Shown here in pieces: positions 51,148-60,411 of a DNA stretch of 64,000 bases (the first letter of the stretch is position 1; every line of letters starts with the position of its first letter). Both the position numbers and the translations under genes were made by a program. Source of the DNA: MR-S7 sp000400995 (GTDB taxonomy: Bacteria; Pseudomonadota; Gammaproteobacteria; Burkholderiales; Burkholderiaceae_C); NCBI RefSeq assembly GCF_045291395.1, contig NZ_CP152342.1, forward strand, positions 4,278,001 to 4,342,000, in the 5' to 3' direction. The notes under the pieces are model-generated. The model was not told the origin of the DNA. It did no database searches and saw only the letters and a program-made list of their open reading frames with translations.

Positions 51148-52017
51148 ATGCCCTCCTCCCTCCTCTTCCCCTTCGACATCGCCGACCGCACGCTGGCGCA
51201 GCGCTGGCAGCCGTGGCAGCCCCCGCTGAACGGGCAGGGCCAGGACTTCCGCCTGAAGGCCCTCGACCCCGGCGCCAAGCCCTTCTCCGGCGGCGACAAG
51301 GCGCAGGACAAGGCCCGCGTGGAGGAGCTGGCGCTGGAGCTGGACGCACTGCAGAACCTGCTGTACGCCGACAAGCGCTTCAAGCTGCTGGTGGTGCTGC
51401 AGGGCACCGACACGGCCGGCAAGGACGGCACGGTGCGCGGCGTGTTCGGCCGCATGAGCGCCCTGGGCGTGCACGCCGTGGGCTGGAAGGCGCCCACGGA
51501 GCTGGAGCGCGCGCACGACTACCTGTGGCGCATCCACCAGCAGGTGCCTGGCGCGGGCGAGCTGACGGTGTTCAACCGCAGCCACTACGAGGACGTGCTG
51601 GTGCCCGTGGTGGGCGGCTGGATCACGCCCGCGCAGCAGCGCCAGCGCTTCGCGCACATCAACGACTTCGAACGCATGCTGTCCGAGACCGGCACGGTGA
51701 TCGTGAAGTTCATGCTGCACATCAGCAAGGACGAGCAGCGCCAGCGCCTGCAGGAGCGCCTGGACGACCCGGCCAAGCACTGGAAGTTCGACCAGGGCGA
51801 CATCGCCGTGCGCAAGCAGTGGGACGACTACCAGCGCGCCTACGAGCAGCTGCTGCCCGCCACCCACACGCCCTGGGCGCCGTGGACCGTCGTGCCGGCC
51901 GACTCCAAGACGCACCGCAACCTGATGGTCGCCACGCTGCTGCGCGCCGTGCTGCAACGCCTGGACCTGCGCTACCCGCCGGGCGACCCGGCGCTGGACG
52001 GCATCCGCATCCAATAA
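51148..52017 (+). CDS. Polyphosphate kinase 2 family protein
   Basis: PPK2-type polyphosphate:nucleotide phosphotransferase of 289 aa, which uses polyphosphate to phosphorylate nucleotides. Walker A is GTDTAGKDG (86-94), Walker B lies in VFNRSHYEDVLVPVV, and the lid region has RLDDPAKHWKFDQGDIAVRK. The ending APWTVVPADSKTHRNLMVAT is typical. Which class (ADP or AMP as acceptor) cannot be set from motifs alone. It starts 4 bases after the lysR stop. Confidence 0.94.
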   Translation: MPSSLLFPFDIADRTLAQRWQPWQPPLNGQGQDFRLKALDPGAKPFSGGDKAQDKARVEELALELDALQNLLYADKRFKLLVVLQGTDTAGKDGTVRGVFGRMSALGVHAVGWKAPTELERAHDYLWRIHQQVPGAGELTVFNRSHYEDVLVPVVGGWITPAQQRQRFAHINDFERMLSETGTVIVKFMLHISKDEQRQRLQERLDDPAKHWKFDQGDIAVRKQWDDYQRAYEQLLPATHTPWAPWTVVPADSKTHRNLMVATLLRAVLQRLDLRYPPGDPALDGIRIQ

Positions 52018-52020
52018 CAG

Positions 52021-52073
52021 CCAAAACAGGCTCCAGCGCTTATCCAACAAGCGCAAGAAGCTCTTTTTCAGGA
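52021..52073. repeat. Interspersed palindromic repeat between ppk2 and gdhA (copy 10)
   Basis: AGGCTCCAGCGCTTATCCAA followed by AAGCGC gives a six-pair core stem (52036-52041 and 52049-52054); AGAAGCTCTTTTT follows. It lies directly after the PPK2 stop. Confidence 0.75.
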
Positions 52074-52203
52074 GCAAACCGCCCGCACGGCGTCCGCCGA
52101 ATCCATGCACGCCGTGCATGCCATCGAAACAGGGCGGCGTTGGACAGCGCGCGGGGGCAGGCATACAGTGGCCGGCTGACAGATTTCCCACAAGGACCCT
52201 CCC

Positions 52204-53508
<1,305 letters not shown>

Positions 53509-53512
53509 AGCC

Positions 53513-54253
53513 TCAGCGTTGCGCGATCAGCTCGCGCATCTGCCGCGCGACGAGTTCCTGCCGCTCGCGGCCCATGCGTGACTTGATCGAGGCCACGCTC
53601 ACGCCGCCGACGATGTTGCCCAGCGGGTCGCGCAGCGCCACCCCCACGCCCACCACGCCGGACACGGCGTGGTTGCCGATCACCGCGTAGCCGTCCGTGC
53701 GCGCCTGCGCCACCATGCCGCGCAGCGCGGCCATGGTGAGGTTGCGGTAGTAGGGCAGCCGCTCGCGGTTGGCGCGGATCAGCGCGTCCGCGTCGCGCGC
53801 GGGCATCTCCGCCAGCATGGCCAGGCCTCCCGCGCCCACGCCGATGGGCTGGCGGTGGCCCACGTTCACGGCCAGCGCCTGGATCATGTAGGTGCCGATG
53901 GCGCGGGCGATGCACAGGGTGTCGAAGCCGCTCTGCACCACGAGGAAGGTGGCATCGCCCGTGGCCTGCGCGATCTCTTCCAGCAGCGGGCCGTAGGTCT
54001 CCTGGATCGGCGCCTCGTTGCCCGCGGCCTTGGCGAGCTGCTGGCAGTACGGCCCCAGCGCGTAGCGCTTGCCCGTCTCGTGCTGCATCACCAGCCCCTC
54101 GCGCACCAGGCTGCCCAGCAGGCGGTGGACCGTGGGGCGCTCCAGGTCGCTGAGCGCGGCGAGGTCCGTCAGCCGCACGCCCGAAGGGTGGTGCGCGGCG
54201 ACGAGCTTGAGCAGCTCGATGCCCCGTTCCAGGGTTTGCGTGCCGTGTGCCAT
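53513..54253 (-). CDS. IclR-family transcriptional regulator
   Basis: IclR-type regulator of 246 aa. The wHTH is LTDLAALSDLERPTVHRLLG and the effector domain has AIGTYMIQALAVNVGHRQPI and VGVGVALRDPLGNIVGGVSV, with conserved ends. The ATG at 54253 lies directly next to a palindrome (54256-54270) whose core recurs near the divergent thiolase gene, which suggests autoregulation and control of the thiolase-ligase-Bug operon. Confidence 0.92.
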   Translation of the reverse strand: MAHGTQTLERGIELLKLVAAHHPSGVRLTDLAALSDLERPTVHRLLGSLVREGLVMQHETGKRYALGPYCQQLAKAAGNEAPIQETYGPLLEEIAQATGDATFLVVQSGFDTLCIARAIGTYMIQALAVNVGHRQPIGVGAGGLAMLAEMPARDADALIRANRERLPYYRNLTMAALRGMVAQARTDGYAVIGNHAVSGVVGVGVALRDPLGNIVGGVSVASIKSRMGRERQELVARQMRELIAQR

Positions 54254-54255
54254 TT

Positions 54256-54270
54256 TTCCAATATCTGGAA
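54256..54270. promoter_or_regulatory. IclR-type operator, copy 1
   Basis: TTCCAATATCTGGAA has arms TTCCA and TGGAA around five bases, immediately upstream of the iclR start. Its core CCAATATCTGGA recurs in reverse at 54343-54355. Confidence 0.65.
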
Positions 54271-54342
54271 ATCCAAGAATCGCAGAGGGGCCAATTCTAT
54301 GCTTTGCCGCAACGCATTCTTTTTCACGCGGCCTGCGATAAG

Positions 54343-54355
54343 TCCAGATATTGGA
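54343..54355. promoter_or_regulatory. IclR-type operator, copy 2
   Basis: TCCAGATATTGGA is the reverse complement of the core of operator copy 1 and sits 30 bases before the thiolase start, where it would overlap the promoter. Two matched sites flanking the divergent intergenic region are typical for a local regulator. Confidence 0.65.
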
Positions 54356-54385
54356 ATTCCAGGCCATTGACTCCAAGGAAGTGGC

Positions 54386-55630
54386 ATGGACGTTTTCATC
54401 GCGGGCATCGCGCAGACCCCGCTGGGCCGGCACCCGGACACATCGGTCAAGGAGCTGGCGCGCCAGGCCGTCGGGGGCGCCCTGCGCGACGCGGGCGTAG
54501 ATCTGGGCTCCATCGACGCGGCCTGGTTCGCCAACGTGCGCCAGGGGCAGATGGAGGGGCAGAACTCCATCCGCGGGCAGTGCGCGCTGACCGCCATGGG
54601 CCTGGGCGGCATCCCGATCTTCAACGTGGAGAACGCCTGCGCCAGCAGCAGCTCGGCGCTGTACCAGGCCTATGCCGCCATCAAGGCCGGGCTGCACGAC
54701 ATCGTGGTCGTGGCGGGCGTCGAGAAGATGTACTACCCCGAGAAGCGCCAGGCCATGATGGAGGCCTTCTTCGGCGGCACCGACGTGCACGAGATGCAGA
54801 GCACCTGGGCGGGCCTGCAGCGCATCGGCGACGGTATCGGCCCGCAGCAGGCGGCCGGCGGCGACTGGCGCCAGCAGAGCTTCTTCATGGACGTGTACGC
54901 GGCCCTCGCGCGCATGCACATGAAGCTGTACGGCACGACGCAGGCGCATTACGCCCACGCCGCCGCCAAGAACCACGGCCATTCGGCGCTGAACCCGCTC
55001 GCGCAGTACCGCACGCCCATGAGCGTGCAGGAAGTGCTGGACACGCCCCTAATCGCCTGGCCTTTGACCCGCGCCATGTGCGCGCCCATCTCCGACGGCG
55101 CCGCAGCGGCCGTGGTCTGCAGCGAGAAGGCGCTGGACCGCATCGGGCGCGCCCGTGCGGTGCGCATCCGCGGCATGGGCGTGTCCAGCACCGTGGACCG
55201 CGCGCCCGAGGCACTGGAATCGCACTGCGTGACGCTCGCGGCCACCCGCGCCTATGGCGCCGCGGGCATCGCGGCCAGGGACATCGACGTGGTCGAGGTG
55301 CACGACGCATCGAGCTTCGCCGAAGTGCTGCAGATCGAGAACCTGGGCCTGTGCGCGCGCGGCGAAGGCGGCCCCTACACGGCCAGCGGCGCCACCACGC
55401 TCGGCGGCGAATGCCCCGTGAACGTCTCCGGCGGGCTGGTCTCCAAGGGCCACCCCATCGCGGCCACCGGGATCATCCAGCTGCACGAGCTGGTCACGCA
55501 GCTGCGCGGCGAGGCCGGGCCGCGCCAGGTGCAGGGCGCGCGCATCGCCGTGGCCGAGAACGGCGGCGGCTTCCTGCGCGTGGAAGACGCCGCCGCCGTC
55601 GTCACCGTCCTCGACCGCATCCAGCCATGA
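54386..55630 (+). CDS. Thiolase-family protein (SCP-x-type acetyl-CoA acetyltransferase)
   Basis: Thiolase-superfamily protein of 414 aa. The nucleophile is Cys85 in VENACASSSSAL, and the conserved His is in SKGHPIAATG. The second catalytic Cys of classical thiolases (CxGGG) is replaced (VAENGGGFLR), which is typical of SCP-x-like or lipid-transfer thiolases often involved in sterol or side-chain C-C cleavage. GAAG lies before the ATG. The stop overlaps the ligase start (ATGA). It would cleave or form a beta-ketoacyl-CoA in this operon. Confidence 0.9.
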   Translation: MDVFIAGIAQTPLGRHPDTSVKELARQAVGGALRDAGVDLGSIDAAWFANVRQGQMEGQNSIRGQCALTAMGLGGIPIFNVENACASSSSALYQAYAAIKAGLHDIVVVAGVEKMYYPEKRQAMMEAFFGGTDVHEMQSTWAGLQRIGDGIGPQQAAGGDWRQQSFFMDVYAALARMHMKLYGTTQAHYAHAAAKNHGHSALNPLAQYRTPMSVQEVLDTPLIAWPLTRAMCAPISDGAAAAVVCSEKALDRIGRARAVRIRGMGVSSTVDRAPEALESHCVTLAATRAYGAAGIAARDIDVVEVHDASSFAEVLQIENLGLCARGEGGPYTASGATTLGGECPVNVSGGLVSKGHPIAATGIIQLHELVTQLRGEAGPRQVQGARIAVAENGGGFLRVEDAAAVVTVLDRIQP

Positions 55631-57153
55631 CACCCATCGATTTCTTCTGGGCCGCCGTGCGCAGCCGCCCCGGCGCCGATGCCGCCATCGAGGTGGCGGC
55701 GGACGGGCGCGTCCTGCACCGCGTGGACTACGCCGCGCTGGCGCAGCAGGTGCATGCCGCCGCCGCCCTCTTCCAGCGGCTCTCGGGCCAGCGCCGGCCC
55801 CGCGTGGTGCTGGCCAGCCGCAACAGCACCGCGATGCTGGTGAGCATCCTGGCGACCTACCACTGCCGGGGCGTGCTGATTCCGCTGACGCCCAAGAACC
55901 CCGAGGCCGAGCTGCGCCAGCAGATCGCGGTGGCGCAGCCCGACCTGGTGGTGCTCGACGACTCCGCCGCCGCGCTGGCCGCCGGGCAGGCCGTGCCCAT
56001 CGTCACCCTCGGCCACGCGGCCGGCGGCGCGCCGCGCTTCGACCCGCCGCTGGCCCTGGACGAGGCCCCCGCCATCGAGGAAGCCGTGGGCGAGGACACC
56101 ATCGCCATGAAGTTCACCGGCGGCTCCTCCGGCCGCCCCAAGGCCGTGCTGCAGTCGGTGCGCTGCCTGAACACCATGGTCGCGTCGCTGATGCAGGTCT
56201 ACGGCCTCACGGAGGCCGACCGCTTCCTGATCAGCCCGCCCATGACGCACGGCGCCGGCACCTTCGTCGTGCCCGTGCTGGCGGCGGGCGGCTGCCTCCT
56301 CATCATGGACGGGGCCAGGGCGGACGCGCTGCTGGACGCCCTGGCCGCGCACGAGGCCACCGGCGCCTGGGTGCCGCCCACGCTGCTCTACCAGCTGCTG
56401 GACCAGCAGGCGCAGCAGCCCCGCGCCCTGCCCTGCCTGCGCAACCTGCTCTACGGCGGCGCGGGCGCCACGCTGGAGCGCCTGCACCAGGCGCGCGCCC
56501 TGCTGGGCCCCGTGGTGGGCGTGACCTACGGCCTGACCGAGGCGCCCGTCATCATCGCCGGCATGCCCGGCCAGGCCAGCGCCGTGGACGCCAACCTGGG
56601 CAGCGCGGGCTGCGCCGGCCCGCTCACGCGCCTGGCCGTCATGGGCCAGGGCGGCCAGCTCTGCGCCCCACGGGAGATGGGCGAGATCGTCGCCCGGGGC
56701 GACCTGCTGATGACCGGCTACCTCGACATGCCGGCCGAGACCGCGGCCGTCATGGCCGACGGCTGGCTGCGCACCGGCGACGTGGGCTACCTGGACGAGC
56801 GGGGCTACCTGTTCATCAAGGGCCGCTCCAAGGACGTGGTCATCACGGGCGGCTTCAACGTCTACCCCTCGGACGTGGAGGACGCCCTCGCGCAGCACGG
56901 CGACGTGGCCGAGAGCGTGGTCTTCGGCATCCCCGACGCCCACTGGGGCGAGCGCGTGGAGGCGGCGGTGGAGCTCAAGCAGGGCCGGCAGGCCACGGCC
57001 GAGGCGTTGCGCGAGCACGTGCGCGCCGCGCTCGGCGCGGTGCGCACGCCCAAGGCCATCCACATCGTGGAGCAGCTGCCCCGCAATTCCCTGGGCAAGG
57101 TGCAAAAGCGCCAGCTCAGGGACGAATTCATACGCACCTTCGGCCATAGCTGA
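55627..57153 (+). CDS. AMP-forming acyl-CoA synthetase (class I adenylate-forming)
   Basis: Acyl-CoA ligase of 508 aa. The P-loop A3 is MKFTGGSSGRPKAVL, A5 is VTYGLTEAPV, A7 is DGWLRTGDVGYLD, A8 is RSKDVVITGGFNVYPSDVED, and the adenylation lysine is in NSLGKVQKRQL. It activates a carboxylic acid to its CoA thioester in the cytosol; the substrate is unknown. Its start is coupled to the thiolase (ATGA), and a Bug gene follows 34 bases later. Import, activation and thiolytic cleavage of one acid is the likely logic. Confidence 0.93.
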   Translation: MTPIDFFWAAVRSRPGADAAIEVAADGRVLHRVDYAALAQQVHAAAALFQRLSGQRRPRVVLASRNSTAMLVSILATYHCRGVLIPLTPKNPEAELRQQIAVAQPDLVVLDDSAAALAAGQAVPIVTLGHAAGGAPRFDPPLALDEAPAIEEAVGEDTIAMKFTGGSSGRPKAVLQSVRCLNTMVASLMQVYGLTEADRFLISPPMTHGAGTFVVPVLAAGGCLLIMDGARADALLDALAAHEATGAWVPPTLLYQLLDQQAQQPRALPCLRNLLYGGAGATLERLHQARALLGPVVGVTYGLTEAPVIIAGMPGQASAVDANLGSAGCAGPLTRLAVMGQGGQLCAPREMGEIVARGDLLMTGYLDMPAETAAVMADGWLRTGDVGYLDERGYLFIKGRSKDVVITGGFNVYPSDVEDALAQHGDVAESVVFGIPDAHWGERVEAAVELKQGRQATAEALREHVRAALGAVRTPKAIHIVEQLPRNSLGKVQKRQLRDEFIRTFGHS

Positions 57154-57187
57154 GCCGATCCCTACAACCACTCAAGGAGATGACAGC

Positions 57188-58171
57188 ATGAACAAGCGCA
57201 CATTGGTACGGGCGGCCCTGGCCGCCATGGCCGCCACCGGCCTGCTGGCGGGCAGCCCCGCGCTGGCGCAAAGTTACCCGAACAAGCCCATCAAGTTCAT
57301 CGTGGCCTTCCCGCCGGGGGGCTCCACGGACCTGGTCACGCGCATCGTGGCAGCGCAGATGTCCGAGGAGCTCAAGCAGCCCATCGTCGTGGAGAACAAG
57401 CCCGGCGCGGGCGGCAACATCGCCTCGCAGTTCGTCGCCGGCTCGGCGCCCGACGGCTACACCATCTACCTGGGCACGCTGGCCACGCACGGCATCAACC
57501 CGGTGCTGCAGAAGAACCTGCCGTTCGACCACATCAAGGACTTCACCATGGTGAGCCAGATCGGCTACTACACCAACCTGGTGCTGGTGAACCCCGCCAC
57601 GCCGGTCAAGACCCTGGGCGAATGGATCAGCTACGCGAAGAAGGCCGGCCGGGCCATGAACTTCGGCTCGCCCGGCTCGGGCACGTCGCCGCACCTCACG
57701 GGCGAATACTTCAAGATCCTCACCGGCGTGGACCTCGTGCACGTGCCCTACAAGGGCAGCGGCCCGGCGCTGACCGACCTCGTCGGCGGGCAGATCGACG
57801 TGATGTTCGACAACCTGCCCTCGGCGCTGGGCCTGGTGCAGGCCGGCAAGCTGCGTCCGCTGGCCATCACCTCGCGCGAGCGCATCACGCAGCTGCCGCA
57901 GGTGCCCACCTCCGTGGAATCGGGCCTGCCCGAGATGGTGGTGGACGCCTGGGTGGGCGTGATGGCGCCCGCCGGGCTGCCCAAGCCCATCCTGGACAGC
58001 CTGCACAAGGCCGTCGTGACCAGCGTGAACGCGCCGCAGGTGCGCGCCAAGCTGGAGGAGCGCGGCGTGACCATCCGCACCTCGCAGCCCGACGAGTTCC
58101 TGGCCTACGTGAAGGCCGAGAACGAGAAGTGGGCCAAGGTGGTCAAGATCTCGGGCGCGCAGGCGAACTGA
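57188..58171 (+). CDS. Bug-family substrate-binding protein
   Basis: Bug/TctC periplasmic binding protein of 327 aa with a signal peptide (MNKRTLVRAALAAMAATGLL, cleavage at ALAQ) and motifs NKPIKFIVAFPPGGSTDLVT, APDGYTIYLGTLATH and VPYKGSGPALTDLVGGQIDV. AAGGAG precedes the ATG. It closes the IclR-thiolase-ligase operon. No TctAB is present. Confidence 0.95.
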   Translation: MNKRTLVRAALAAMAATGLLAGSPALAQSYPNKPIKFIVAFPPGGSTDLVTRIVAAQMSEELKQPIVVENKPGAGGNIASQFVAGSAPDGYTIYLGTLATHGINPVLQKNLPFDHIKDFTMVSQIGYYTNLVLVNPATPVKTLGEWISYAKKAGRAMNFGSPGSGTSPHLTGEYFKILTGVDLVHVPYKGSGPALTDLVGGQIDVMFDNLPSALGLVQAGKLRPLAITSRERITQLPQVPTSVESGLPEMVVDAWVGVMAPAGLPKPILDSLHKAVVTSVNAPQVRAKLEERGVTIRTSQPDEFLAYVKAENEKWAKVVKISGAQAN

Positions 58172-58223
58172 GCCGGGGCCGCAAGGCGGGCCTGCGGCGC
58201 AGGCCCGCTACCATGCCCGCTCC

Positions 58224-58673
58224 ATGAGTACACAGACCACCCCTTCCTCTTTCGCGGACGAAGCCCCCGGCGTGCTGTTCGGCCTGCCCATGCCGATGGC
58301 CGCCGCCATGGCGCTGCGCGGCGAGCACATCGGCGGCGACACGGCGCGCATCCGCATGGGCTTCCAGCCCGACCTGGCCAACAGCCGGGGCGAGGCGCAC
58401 GGCGGCGCCATCGCCACGCTGCTGGACTGCGCGCTCGCCTCGGCCGCGCGTGCGCACGATCCGGCCACCTTCGGCGTGGCCACGATCGACCTGACGCTGC
58501 ACTTCGTCGCGGCCGGCAAGGGCGACCTGGTCGCCACCGGGCACTGCGAGCGGCGCGGGCGCTCCGTCAGCTTCGCGCGCGGCGAGGTGCGCGCCGAAGA
58601 CGGCACGCTGGTGGCTCTGGCCACGGGCACCTTCAAGCTCATCGAGCGCGCGCGCCAGCATCAAAAAACATAG
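58224..58673 (+). CDS. PaaI-family hot-dog thioesterase
   Basis: Cytosolic acyl-CoA thioesterase of the hot-dog fold, 149 aa. The central helix signature is EAHGGAIATLLDCALASAAR, followed by TIDLTLHFVAAGKGDLVATG and RRGRSVSFARGEVRAEDGTL. It would release CoA from pathway intermediates and prevent CoA trapping. It lies after the Bug gene with 52 bases between and may be cotranscribed. The stop codon is inside a palindromic repeat. Confidence 0.9.
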   Translation: MSTQTTPSSFADEAPGVLFGLPMPMAAAMALRGEHIGGDTARIRMGFQPDLANSRGEAHGGAIATLLDCALASAARAHDPATFGVATIDLTLHFVAAGKGDLVATGHCERRGRSVSFARGEVRAEDGTLVALATGTFKLIERARQHQKT

Positions 58674-58711
58674 CTGCTTGCGCTTGCTGTACAAGCGCTG
58701 GAGCCGTTTCT
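58664..58711. repeat. Interspersed palindromic repeat (copy 11, near consensus)
   Basis: The most complete copy: ATAGCTGCTTGCGCTTG, loop, CAAGCGCTGGAGCC. The stem is GCGCTTG (58680-58686) with CAAGCGC (58692-58698), seven perfect pairs. Its first bases form the stop of the PaaI gene. Confidence 0.85.
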
Positions 58712-58720
58712 TTCCATGAA

Positions 58721-59569
58721 TCACCCGCCCCGCGCGCGCAGGCTCTCGAACACCTGTCGCGTACTGCGGCTGGCCACGCCCCGGCGCACGCACAGGCGGT
58801 AGGCCAGGTCGGGCAGCGGCGGCATGCCGTCGCCCGCGCCCAGCACGCGCAGGCCCGCGTCGAGCTGCTCCACGCCGCGCGCCGTCACGCCCAGGCCCGC
58901 GCGCAGCGCGGCGCGGATGCCCGCGAGGCTGGTGCACAGGTGGCGTGGCGTCCAGGCGATGCCGGCGGCATCCAGCGCCTCGCAGGCCAGGCGGCGGAAC
59001 ACGCTCGGCCCGTCGGCCACGATGAGCGGCACGGGGCGCGCGGCATCGTGCACGTAGCCCGCGCCGCAGAGCCACACCGTGGGGCTGGCGCGCAGCGCGA
59101 AGCCCTCGCACTGCGGGTCTTCGCGGTTGGAGATTGCCATGTCCAGCTCGGCGTTCCTGAGCGACTCCATGAGGAAGGGGCTGCGCCCCACGTGCACGTC
59201 GATGCGCATGCCGGGAAAGCGCGCCGCGATGTCGCGCAGCACCTGCGGCAGCAGCGTGTCGGCCACGTCGTGCGGCGCGCCGATGCGCACCATGCCCGCC
59301 ACCGGCCGGTGGCGCAGGTGGCGCAGCGCCTCGTCGTGGATCGCCAGCATCTGCCGCGCGTAGCCCAGCAGCCGCGTGCCGTGGGCCGTGAGGCGTTTGC
59401 CCCGGCCCTGCTTCTCGAAGAGCGCGTGGCCGATCTGCGCCTCCAGCCGCTGCATCTGGTGGGTGACGGCCGACTGCGTGCGCCCCAGGTGCACGGCGGC
59501 GGCGGCGAAGCTGCCCTGGGCGTCGATGGCGGCCAGCGTGCGCAGCAGTTCGAGATCGAGCGTGTCCAT
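58721..59569 (-). CDS. LysR-family transcriptional regulator
   Basis: LysR regulator of 282 aa. The HTH is LELLRTLAAIDAQGSFAAAA and HLGRTQSAVTHQMQRLEAQI; the effector domain has MVRIGAPHDVADTLLPQVLR. It is divergent from the thiol dioxygenase gene with 90 bases between the starts, so it most likely controls the dioxygenase-rhodanese pair. The ATG at 59569 fits the family start. Confidence 0.92.
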   Translation of the reverse strand: MDTLDLELLRTLAAIDAQGSFAAAAVHLGRTQSAVTHQMQRLEAQIGHALFEKQGRGKRLTAHGTRLLGYARQMLAIHDEALRHLRHRPVAGMVRIGAPHDVADTLLPQVLRDIAARFPGMRIDVHVGRSPFLMESLRNAELDMAISNREDPQCEGFALRASPTVWLCGAGYVHDAARPVPLIVADGPSVFRRLACEALDAAGIAWTPRHLCTSLAGIRAALRAGLGVTARGVEQLDAGLRVLGAGDGMPPLPDLAYRLCVRRGVASRSTRQVFESLRARGG

Positions 59570-59659
59570 AGTTGAATTTTCTTGAAGTGTTCTTCGCGCT
59601 GCAGGGATTGTCCGCCCGCCGGCCGCGCGGCTAGAGTGCTGCAACCCCAGGAGAACACC

Positions 59660-60256
59660 ATGGACACCGCCCCCGAACGCCAGCAGGCCGTCGCCACGGC
59701 CATCGCCGCCATGAAGGCCGCCGTCGGCCCCGGCCCCGCCACACGGACCAGCCTCGACGCCGTGCTGCAGCAGCTGCTCGGCCTGGCCGCGCGGCGCGCG
59801 CTGTGGCAGCAGGGCGACTTCCCCGCACCGGAGGACGGCGAGCACCAGGCGCGCTACCTCATCGCCGAGGATGCGGACCAGACCTACGCGCTCTACCTCA
59901 ACGTGATGCGCCCCGGCAAGAAGATCGTGCCGCACAACCACACCACCTGGGCCTGCATCGCCGCTGTCGAGGGCACGGAGCACAACCACGTCTACGAACG
60001 CACCGACGACGGCAGCGTGCCCGGCAGGGCCACGCTGGCGGAAACGGCCGTGGTCGAGGTCGCGCCGGGCCGGGGCATCGCGCTGATGCCCGACGACATC
60101 CACGCAGTGAAGATCCACGGCGAGCAGGTGATCCGCCACCTGCACATGTACGGCCGCGCGCTGGAGGCGCTCACCGCACGCACCAGCTACGACCTGGAGG
60201 CGGGCACGTGCAGCGTCAAGGACATCGGCGTGCAGACTCGGAGATCAACCCCCTGA
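59660..60256 (+). CDS. Cysteine dioxygenase type I family (thiol dioxygenase)
   Basis: Cupin-fold non-haem iron thiol dioxygenase of 198 aa. It oxidises cysteine (or 3-mercaptopropionate in related enzymes) to the sulfinate. Metal ligands are His92 and His94 in VPHNHTTWACIAAVEGTEHN and His148 in MPDDIHAVKIHG. The substrate subtype cannot be settled from the motifs I can see. CCAGGAGAA lies before the ATG. A large rhodanese protein follows, which fits organic-sulfur use. Confidence 0.88.
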   Translation: MDTAPERQQAVATAIAAMKAAVGPGPATRTSLDAVLQQLLGLAARRALWQQGDFPAPEDGEHQARYLIAEDADQTYALYLNVMRPGKKIVPHNHTTWACIAAVEGTEHNHVYERTDDGSVPGRATLAETAVVEVAPGRGIALMPDDIHAVKIHGEQVIRHLHMYGRALEALTARTSYDLEAGTCSVKDIGVQTRRSTP

Positions 60257-60375
60257 GCGGCTGCGCCGCTTCCCCTTCTCTCTACGCGCTGCGCGCTTCG
60301 GGAAGGGGGACGACGCCAGCGCGGCGGGGCGGCCCTTGCGCGGCGTCCGCTGGCATGGCGTGCGCCAGTTTCAAA
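60246..60375. repeat. GC-rich structured intergenic element with nested inverted repeats
   Basis: Contains AGCGGC/GCCGCT, CCCCTTC/GAAGGGG and GCCAGCG/CGCTGGC inverted repeats in succession between the dioxygenase stop and the rhodanese start. It overlaps the dioxygenase stop. It is unlike the AAGCGC repeat family. From memory, similar elements recur in related genomes, but only one copy is in this window. Confidence 0.55.
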
Positions 60376-60411
60376 CGGCGCGGGTATCGCCCAATCCCCT
60401 GGGAAATCAAC

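Noticed and set aside
54247..55626. A longer N-terminus for the AMP-forming ligase
   Set aside because: The upstream open frame is the shadow of the thiolase gene; ligase homology starts at the ATG overlapping the thiolase stop.
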